The notes under the pieces are model-generated. The model was not told where the DNA came from and did not search any database. It was given only the letters and a program-made list of their open reading frames with translations. The position numbers and the translations under genes were made by a program. This document shows, piece after piece, positions 58,180 to 64,000 of a DNA stretch of 64,000 nt; positions within the stretch are counted from its first letter, which is position 1; every line of letters begins with the position of its first letter. Origin of the DNA: Hymenobacter sp. BT559 (lineage in GTDB: Bacteria > Bacteroidota > Bacteroidia > Cytophagales > Hymenobacteraceae); the NCBI RefSeq assembly GCF_017571525.1, contig NZ_JAGETY010000016.1, positions 1-64,000 on the forward strand, written 5' to 3'.

Positions 58180-60399
58180 ATGGTTCGTCTTCATCTTATA
58201 AGTTCGCTGCGTGTCAGCGGTTTTATCTTCCTGCTGCCTTTGCAAACGCTGGCCCAACAAGTAGCTGCACCCAGTAAGCTGCTGGAGGAAGTGCAGGTGG
58301 TGGGCCTGAAATCTAAAAATGGCCTGGGTACTTTAGGCGAAGTAAGTGGCGCAGTCCTCTACGCCGGCAAGAAGACGGAGGTGCTGGTCCTCGACTCCCT
58401 CGATGCCAACACGGCCCAGAACAACCCCCGCCAGATTCTGGGCCGCATTCCGGGCATGAACTTCTCCGAAACCGAAGGGTCCGGCTTTCCCGCGAATGGC
58501 GTGGGCCTGCGGGGCCTGAATCCGGTGCAGAGCGTGGAAATGAACGTGCGCCAGAATGGCTACAACATCACGGCCGACCTCTACGGCTACCCCGAAACCT
58601 ACTACCTGCCCGCTATGGAAGCCGTGGAGCGCGTGGAGGTCACGCGCGGGGCGGCCTCGCTGCAATTCGGTCCGCAGTTCGGTGGGGTCATTAACTACGT
58701 CATGCGCCGTGGCCCGCAGGACAAGCCGCTGGAAGTCAACCTACGGCAAACCGTGGGGTCATTTGGCCTGACTAACTCCTTTGCCTCGGCGGGCGGACAG
58801 GTGGGCAAAGTCAACTATTACGCCTATGGGCAATACCGTAGCGTGAACGGCTGGCGACCCCACTCCGACCTGCGCCAGGGCACGGCCTTCGCCCGCGTGG
58901 AGTACCGGGCCAGTGATAAGCTGTTGCTGGCGGCCGACTACTCGCTGCTGCGCAACCGCCTGCACATGCCCGGCGGGCTGACCGATGCCCAGTTTGCGGC
59001 CGACTCGCGCCAGAGTACGCGCGCCCGCAACTGGCTCGAAAGCCCTTGGAACGTGGCTACGCTCACGGCCGAGTACCACCTCACGCCCCGCACGCTGCTG
59101 AGTCTGAAAACAGCGGGCAACCTGAGTAGCCGCTCGCTGGTGTGGCGCAACGAGGACGGCGGCGCGGCGGCCGTCGATTCCATCGACCGGGCTACCAGCC
59201 AGTACGTGGGCCGCGAGGTGCAGCGCGAGCACTTTCGCTCCCTCACCAACGAGCTGCGCCTGCGCCACGACTACCGCTTGCTGGGGCGTGACAATACCTT
59301 GGCGGCGGGCGTACGCTACTTCACCGGGACTATGCACCGGCAGGGCGGCGGGCCGGGCTCGACGGGGGCGGACTTCGACCTGAACCTGTACGGTGGCCCC
59401 TACGAATATGACTTACAATTCACGACCCAGAACGTGGCCCCGTTTGCCGAAACCGTGCTGCGCGTATCCGATAAGTTTGCGGTGACGCCCGGTTTTCGGC
59501 TGGAATACCTGCGCTCGACGGCTCACGGCTACCAGGAAGTTGACGGTACTACCCTAGTGGCCGGCGAAGCCCGTACCCGCACGTTTGCCCTGGCCGGTCT
59601 GGGGCTGCTCTACCGGCCTACGGCCAGCACCAGCCTGTATGCCAACTGGTCACAGGCCTACCGCCCCATCGACTACTCGGTCCTAACGCCGTTCGGAGTG
59701 ACCTCTAAAATCGACCCGAACCTCCGGGACTCGAACGGCTATAACGCGGACCTGGGTTATCGCGGCACGGTGGGCGACTGGCTGAGCTTCGACGTGGGCG
59801 GCTTCTGGCTGCGCTACAACCAGCATATCGGGCTAATAACCCTGCCGGATGCGACGACCGGCGCACCCTACAGCCTGCGCACCAATGTGGCCGACAGCCG
59901 CCACCGCGGTTTGGAAAGCTACGTCGAGCTATTGCCCCTCAAACTGCTAGCCCTGTCCACCCGCCACCGCCTAAGCACCTTCAACTCGCTGGCCTATGTG
60001 AACGCCGAATACGTGAGCGGGGAGTTTGCCGGCAAGCAGGTCGAGTACGCTCCGCCCGTCATCGAGCGCGTGGGTGTAACCTACGGCCTCGGCCCGCTCA
60101 GCCTCACCGGACAGTTCAGCTACACGGCCCGCTCCTTTGGCGACGCGAATAATTCAGTAGCCCAGCCGGCCTTCACCCCCGAGCAGGCCAATGAATACGC
60201 CGTAGTGGGCGAGGTGCCCGCGTACCACGTGTGGGATATCGCCGCGAGCTATAACTGGCGGACTTTTGCCCTAAAAGCCGGGATTAACAACCTCACCGAT
60301 AGTCGGTATTTTACCCGCCGCACGGATGAGTATCCCGGTCCCGGCATCCTGCCCGCAATCGGCCGGGCGTTTTACACCACCCTGGCTGCCAAATTCTAA
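58180..60399 (+). CDS. FecA-like TonB-dependent receptor
   Basis: 739 residues. A signal peptide (cleavage near TLAQQ) is followed directly by a plug (LEEVQVVGLKSKNGLGTLGE, then ILGRIPGMNFSETEG, then VERVEVTRGAASLQFGPQFG) and a 22-strand-type barrel ending with the family tail RRTDEYPGPGILPAIGRAFY and a terminal Phe. No N-terminal signalling domain is present, so it is not a FecA-FecR regulator type. The YPGPGI ending is common in iron(III)-dicitrate receptors, but substrate assignment is tentative. It converges with an Nramp gene, suggesting shared divalent-metal uptake. Confidence 0.85.
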   Translation: MVRLHLISSLRVSGFIFLLPLQTLAQQVAAPSKLLEEVQVVGLKSKNGLGTLGEVSGAVLYAGKKTEVLVLDSLDANTAQNNPRQILGRIPGMNFSETEGSGFPANGVGLRGLNPVQSVEMNVRQNGYNITADLYGYPETYYLPAMEAVERVEVTRGAASLQFGPQFGGVINYVMRRGPQDKPLEVNLRQTVGSFGLTNSFASAGGQVGKVNYYAYGQYRSVNGWRPHSDLRQGTAFARVEYRASDKLLLAADYSLLRNRLHMPGGLTDAQFAADSRQSTRARNWLESPWNVATLTAEYHLTPRTLLSLKTAGNLSSRSLVWRNEDGGAAAVDSIDRATSQYVGREVQREHFRSLTNELRLRHDYRLLGRDNTLAAGVRYFTGTMHRQGGGPGSTGADFDLNLYGGPYEYDLQFTTQNVAPFAETVLRVSDKFAVTPGFRLEYLRSTAHGYQEVDGTTLVAGEARTRTFALAGLGLLYRPTASTSLYANWSQAYRPIDYSVLTPFGVTSKIDPNLRDSNGYNADLGYRGTVGDWLSFDVGGFWLRYNQHIGLITLPDATTGAPYSLRTNVADSRHRGLESYVELLPLKLLALSTRHRLSTFNSLAYVNAEYVSGEFAGKQVEYAPPVIERVGVTYGLGPLSLTGQFSYTARSFGDANNSVAQPAFTPEQANEYAVVGEVPAYHVWDIAASYNWRTFALKAGINNLTDSRYFTRRTDEYPGPGILPAIGRAFYTTLAAKF

Positions 60400-60506
60400 G
60401 TACCCAGCTGTTGACCAGGCGCAGAAACGCCAAGAAGCGGTTTTTTTGGCAGCCGAGGAAAGTTACCGTAGCTACTATCGGTCGGAGCAGTCTACCAGAA
60501 GTGCTA

Positions 60507-61832
60507 CTAGGCAAAGAACTGTAAATAGAGCAACAGGATGGCCGCCGCGCTCATGAGCACCAGGGTGATACCCCCGAGCAGATTGGAGGTGCGACCATTG
60601 GCGTAATCACCCATAACTGCTTTGTTATTGGCCAGGTGCAGCACCAGGGCAATCATGACCGGGGCCGTCAGGCCGTAGAGGATGGCCGTGTAAATCAGCG
60701 CCTGGATGGGGCTTACGCCGAGCGTGTCGAGTAAGACACCGGCCACCAGGGAAACGAAAATGGTGGTGTAAAACCCGGGGGCCTGTCCGAACTTGCGGTC
60801 CAGCCCGCCGCGCCAGTGAAACGTCTCGGCCATGGCGTAAGCCAGCGAGCCCGCCAGCACGGGGATAGCCAGCAGACCGGTCCCGAGTACGCCCACAGCG
60901 AACAGCAGATACGCCGATTCGCCCGCCAGAGGCTTCAGGGCGCTGGCCGCTTGCTCCACCGTATCAATCTGATGAATGCCGGCGGCATAGAGCACCACGC
61001 CCGTCGTGAGGATGATGAAAAACATGATGAGGTTCGAGCAGAACATGCCCACGTTCACGTCGGCCTGCATGGTGCGCAGCAGGCGTTTGTTGACCACCAC
61101 GCGCCGGCCGTGGCCTTCCACGATGCTGCGGTGCTGCATGTCTTCGGCTTCCATGTTGGCCTGCCAGAAAAACAGGTAGGGTGAAATCGTCGTGCCGAGA
61201 ATCGCCACCAGCATGCCCATAAAGTCTTTGGTGAAGTGCACTTCCGGAATAAGCGTGTGCCGGGCTACACTAGTCCAGTCCTGCTTCACGAGGAACGGGA
61301 CGACCAGGTACACGAGCAGCACGGCGCAGAGCCACTTGAGCATAGCCGCCAGCTGCTGATAGGGGTAGTAGACAATGGCCAGCAGCAAGAGCCCGGTAAA
61401 CAAGACGCTGAAGGCGAAGGTCGGGACTTGTGGTACCAGTAGGTGGGCCACGGCCCCCATGCCCTCCAGGTCGGCTCCAATGTTGAGCACGATGGCCGGA
61501 AAGGTGAGGGTAAGCAGCCCGTAGAGCACCCAGCGGGGGTAATGCTGGCGCAGCGTGCCGGCCAGGCCGCGCTGGGTGACTAGGCCAATGCGGGCGCACA
61601 TCTCCTGCATGGCCGCCATGAGCGGAAACGTGAGCAGGGCGGTCCAAAGTGTGGCCAAGCCAAAGGCGGCACCGGCCTGCGAATACGTGGCGATGCCGGA
61701 GGGGTCATCGTCACTGGCCCCGGTGATGAGGCCGGGTCCCAGGTTTTGGAAGGTGCGGTGTTGCCAGAAGCGCCGGCCAGCGCGCCTGCGGGGAGTGGGG
61801 GAGGGTGAAGTCAACAGAGACTGGGGAAGCAT
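60507..61832 (-). CDS. Nramp-family divalent metal transporter with altered motifs
   Basis: 441 residues with about 11 membrane helices. The TM1 substrate motif reads GASDDDPSGIATYSQAGA, with DPSG where canonical Nramp has DPGN. The TM6 motif reads GTTISPYLFFWQ, where MntH/DMT has the A-x-x-M-P-H sequence. This is therefore a member of the diverged Nramp groups (some of which move Mg2+ and not Mn2+/Fe2+). The cargo is undetermined. It is convergent with the TonB receptor and transcribed alone. Confidence 0.85.
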   Translation of the reverse strand: MLPQSLLTSPSPTPRRRAGRRFWQHRTFQNLGPGLITGASDDDPSGIATYSQAGAAFGLATLWTALLTFPLMAAMQEMCARIGLVTQRGLAGTLRQHYPRWVLYGLLTLTFPAIVLNIGADLEGMGAVAHLLVPQVPTFAFSVLFTGLLLLAIVYYPYQQLAAMLKWLCAVLLVYLVVPFLVKQDWTSVARHTLIPEVHFTKDFMGMLVAILGTTISPYLFFWQANMEAEDMQHRSIVEGHGRRVVVNKRLLRTMQADVNVGMFCSNLIMFFIILTTGVVLYAAGIHQIDTVEQAASALKPLAGESAYLLFAVGVLGTGLLAIPVLAGSLAYAMAETFHWRGGLDRKFGQAPGFYTTIFVSLVAGVLLDTLGVSPIQALIYTAILYGLTAPVMIALVLHLANNKAVMGDYANGRTSNLLGGITLVLMSAAAILLLYLQFFA

Positions 61833-61912
61833 AAGTAGAAAAGAATAGTTACTAAAAGCCCCGGCTTCCAGGGGTGGGAGTCGGGACTTTTGGTAAGCGG
61901 GAAGCGGGCGAC

Positions 61913-62130
61913 TTATTTCGTGCCGTGCTCCTGGGCGTGGCTCTTGCGGGCGTTAATGCCGTGCTCTTGGGCATGGACTATATGGGCGGCCGCCGTATGG
62001 GCATGGTGGGTGAGTGGCCTTTTCATGGTTGCCCCCTTTCGTGGTGCTTGGCCGCTTCGGTATGGTGCTTGGCGGTTTCGGTGTGATGCTGCGCCGCGTG
62101 CTTGTGGCTCTCTGCTGCTTTCTTGGACAT
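61913..62130 (-). pseudogene. His/Ala-rich small protein gene broken by two single-base shifts
   Basis: From ATG 62130 the minus strand reads MSKKAAESHKHAAQHHTETA, then KHHTEAAKHHE, after which the frame is lost. The expected continuation GNHEKATH lies in the second frame, and THHAHTAAAHIVHAQEHGIN with KSHAQEHGTK and a stop in the third. One extra G in a G run and one extra C in a C run explain both shifts. Repaired, it would be a 70-residue His-rich protein of a kind common in bacteria. It is a decayed gene or a homopolymer sequencing error. Confidence 0.65.
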
Positions 62131-62436
62131 GGGTGGGAATAAGTAACGTGCACCAGGAGTAGTGCCGGTGGTCGGCTAGGACTCTCAGCGAGTACTGTTG
62201 AGATGGGAGCTAGTAAGAAAGCACGTAAACGTGCCAGTGTATGCTGCTAACCAAAATGGGACCAATAACAGCTGGTTAGGGTGACGGCGTAGAGCCGGCG
62301 CTGTGAGTCGCCCCCTTCGGATGCCTCCTCCCCTGCCCCAACCTACCTTGTAAATCGTGGCACTATCTTCGCTTTGTACAATTTGCGCCGCCTCCCGCAC
62401 CCCGCGGGAAGCATCTTTCCCTCCTCCGTCAACCCC

Positions 62437-62796
62437 ATGAAAATTCGTACTCCCTTTGCTTCTCTGCTCTTCACCAGCGCGCTCGCCTTTGCCGCCAGCG
62501 GCTGTAGCAAGAAATGCAGCGACGACAACCCGATGGCCCGCATCACCAACAATGGCACCCAACCGGCCGGGGTGCAGATCCAAACCTCCGGCGGAAACAC
62601 GGTTAATATCAATAATGTGGCCGCCGGCACCTCGTCCGACTACGCCAGTTACGCGGCGGGCACCACCAAGTTTACCCTGCGGGTCAACAACATTGATTAT
62701 GTCAAAACCATGGACGTGAGCAAATGCCATCAGTATACCATTGCCATTGACCGCACCAACGTCATCACGGTCACGGACACCGACCGCAACAACTAG
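62437..62796 (+). CDS. Small lipoprotein of unknown function
   Basis: 119 residues from ATG 62437. A lipoprotein signal with lipobox AASGC is followed by a beta-rich domain (NPMARITNNGTQPAGVQIQT, then INNVAAGTSSDYASYAAGTT). The upstream extension of the frame lacks coding character. It resembles small secreted DUF-type beta-sandwich lipoproteins of Bacteroidota. No partner is visible. Confidence 0.65.
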   Translation: MKIRTPFASLLFTSALAFAASGCSKKCSDDNPMARITNNGTQPAGVQIQTSGGNTVNINNVAAGTSSDYASYAAGTTKFTLRVNNIDYVKTMDVSKCHQYTIAIDRTNVITVTDTDRNN

Positions 62797-63060
62797 CGCC
62801 CCCTGCCCCAGGGGCCGCGTCGTGCGCCGGAGTTCTGTCCACCGCAGCGGCGGCCTTGCTGTTACGTTCAACGCGTCCGCTTAGGCGTCTGCCCAAACCC
62901 TGCCGCTGAAAAGTAGGCTGCTCGCGGCTACCGCCACCCTGTTCTCCTGTGTGGCCGCTACCCTGCCGGCCTCGGCCAGCCGCACCAGGGGAGCGGGGGC
63001 AGCTATCTTCCCACCGACTAGCTGCCCGCCCGGCTCGGCGATAGTCCTGCCCAGGAGCTT

Positions 63061-63690
63061 TCAACAGCGAGTAGGGGCGGCGTGGTAATCGGGTGGGGTT
63101 CGCACCACAACGGTGGCTCCAGCCCCGGCGGAACACTTTCGGCCCCTGGGGAGGCTTCCTTCCTGCCTTTCGCAGACGGCGCTCACGTAGTCAACCCACG
63201 TCACCGCGGGCCCATGGGCATTTCGTTCCATATAGGCGAGCCCGGGCGGCGTCAGGGTCCCCACCTGCTTTGGCTCAAGTTCCCAAACCTGGTGCAACGG
63301 TACCGTTAGGAAATACGCGCCAGCCGCCGGGAAGCTATGCCCCTCGACAACGTCCCCGGGCCGCAGCTTGATGGTGGGCTGGCACCCGGGGGCAGTTGTC
63401 AGCACGACCCCCCTGCATACGTCATCTTCCACCTGCGTTACCACAAACAGGGCGCACTGCTGCGTGAGCTGGTCTTCGCAACTTTTGAGCGGGCGGGCCC
63501 AGTCCGGATATAGCGGCCGATGCCGAAAGGGGTAGATCCCTCCCCGTACGTACACGGGAGCATTCAGATTACTACACATGGCGCCGGGAATAATTTTCGC
63601 GCCCGTAAAGGTACGGCACCTGGGGAAGCAATTCGTACTAGGAGGGGTGTTGTCAAACAAATAGGGGAAAACCTCCGAGTCCGTAGCCAA
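63061..63690 (-). CDS. Doubtful hypothetical protein
   Basis: A 209-residue frame with a globular-looking middle (CALFVVTQVEDDVCRGVVLT, then LRPGDVVEGHSFPAAGAYFL) but no signal, no recognised family and an unlikely Arg/Gly-rich end. The true start could be the internal Met near NLNAPVYVRGGIYPF. It is kept only because no other gene explains this region. Confidence 0.3.
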   Translation of the reverse strand: MATDSEVFPYLFDNTPPSTNCFPRCRTFTGAKIIPGAMCSNLNAPVYVRGGIYPFRHRPLYPDWARPLKSCEDQLTQQCALFVVTQVEDDVCRGVVLTTAPGCQPTIKLRPGDVVEGHSFPAAGAYFLTVPLHQVWELEPKQVGTLTPPGLAYMERNAHGPAVTWVDYVSAVCERQEGSLPRGRKCSAGAGATVVVRTPPDYHAAPTRC

Positions 63691-63854
63691 CTGGCGTGGT
63701 TACTCGTGATAAGGGGCAAAAGCGGCGTAAGAGCCTCGAAAACCCGATGGTCTTACACGCTCCTTAACGCCATTGAAAGAGGATAGCGAAAACGAACGTT
63801 AAGGCTATCGTATTGGTCACATGCCAGGTGAAATATTGTCAAACAGAGCGCTAA

Positions 63855-63892
63855 GGGGTCGCACAATAGTAGGAACGGAAAACAACGTTAGG
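63855..63892. repeat. Tn3-family 38-bp terminal inverted repeat
   Basis: It starts GGGGTCGCACAATAGT and ends GAAAACAACGTTAGG, closely following the 38-bp end of Tn3 (GGGGTC at the outer end, GAAAAC then ACGTTA near the inner end). The outer end faces left, so the transposon extends right beyond the window. The transposase stop lies inside this repeat. A partial similar inner end occurs at about 63783-63804. Confidence 0.65.
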
Positions 63893-64000
63893 GAAATTCG
63901 GCGAGCTGTTCCTGCCAGTTGGCGGGGTCGCGGAGTGGCCGGAGTTCGCCGGCGGCCACGTATTCAGGTAGGGTAAAGTCGTAGCGGCCCAGCATGTTGA
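63888..64000 (-). CDS. tnpA: Tn3-family transposase, C-terminal end (runs off the window)
   Basis: The last 37 residues read NMLGRYDFTLPEYVAAGELR, then PLRDPANWQEQLAEFP and a stop at 63888-63890. This resembles the end of Tn3-type transposases (the H-x-N-x-x-G-x-Y-x-F followed by LRPLR pattern). The stop falls inside the terminal inverted repeat, a usual arrangement for this family. The remaining coding sequence is right of the window. Confidence 0.6.
   Translation of the reverse strand, partial: NMLGRYDFTLPEYVAAGELRPLRDPANWQEQLAEFP

Noticed and set aside
62185..62871. Minus-strand frame over the lipoprotein gene
   Set aside because: The plus-strand lipoprotein with a clear lipobox explains the region better.
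63520..63786. Plus-strand frame ending ASKTRWSYTLLNAIERG
   Set aside because: Possible remnant of a mobile-element protein, but I cannot name the family, the start is not credible and it overlaps another doubtful frame.

Overview
The window looks like an accessory-rich chromosomal or large-replicon segment from a Hymenobacter-like member of the Bacteroidota (Cytophagales). Supporting signs are a DUF2723/GT117 membrane protein, CarboxypepD_reg and FecA-type TonB receptors, a Bacteroidota-style sigma-70 factor, an HYC_CC_PP-type Cys-rich protein, several TAnnTTTG promoter elements, and GC-rich genes separated by AT-rich intergenic DNA. No rRNA, tRNA or CRISPR array was recognised.

Layout. (1) 1-7 kb: the 3' end of a DUF2723 gene, a beta-barrel TonB receptor, a TlpA-like secreted protein, an alpha/beta hydrolase, small proteins and a broken SMI1/KNR4 gene. 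(2) About 7.1-28 kb: a dense conflict/defence island. It holds a 458-aa unknown; a very large protein joining a PD-(D/E)XK-type nuclease, TPRs, a GreA/B C-terminal-like domain and a PIN domain; a three-gene ABC-3C module; a Septu-like ATPase/HNH pair; a RiPP operon (64-aa precursor, SPASM radical-SAM maturase, two-domain hydroxylase); a divergent DUF2235/conserved-unknown pair; a second Septu-like pair; and a DUF4365 protein. (3) 28-31.7 kb: an intact IS5-family element, a small zincin operon and a tyrosine recombinase. Beside the recombinase are two inverted-repeat sites sharing GATAA-N7-TTATC. (4) 31.7-36 kb: full-length DUF2723 protein (inverted paralogue of the left-edge fragment) and a secreted protein with MORN-like segments.

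(5) 36-52.7 kb: a copper (possibly Cu/Ag) resistance locus. The leftward unit has an HYC_CC_PP protein, a CusA pump split into two overlapping genes, a TolC partner, two CusB-like adaptors with heavy-metal-binding domains, a four-helix copper-storage-like protein and an HMA chaperone. The rightward unit has CopA, a cupredoxin, an HMA-AraC regulator and a Met-rich outer-membrane protein. A second AraC regulator with a degenerate metal-binding half sits between them. A repeated AAATCTTACAAG-type motif occurs before three transcription units. (6) 52.7-64 kb: thioredoxin-like protein, accessory sigma-70 factor, IS110 element with a structured upstream region, lipase-like lipoprotein, FecA-like receptor with a palindrome and a clear promoter, an atypical Nramp transporter, a frameshifted His-rich gene, a lipoprotein, and at the right edge the terminal inverted repeat and transposase end of a Tn3-family transposon.

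The most original parts are the nuclease-TPR-GreAB-C-PIN protein, the cyclophane-type RiPP operon between two Septu-like modules, the recombinase-site pair, the split CusA and the repeated sites before copA. All assignments come from reading sequence motifs; no database search was possible.
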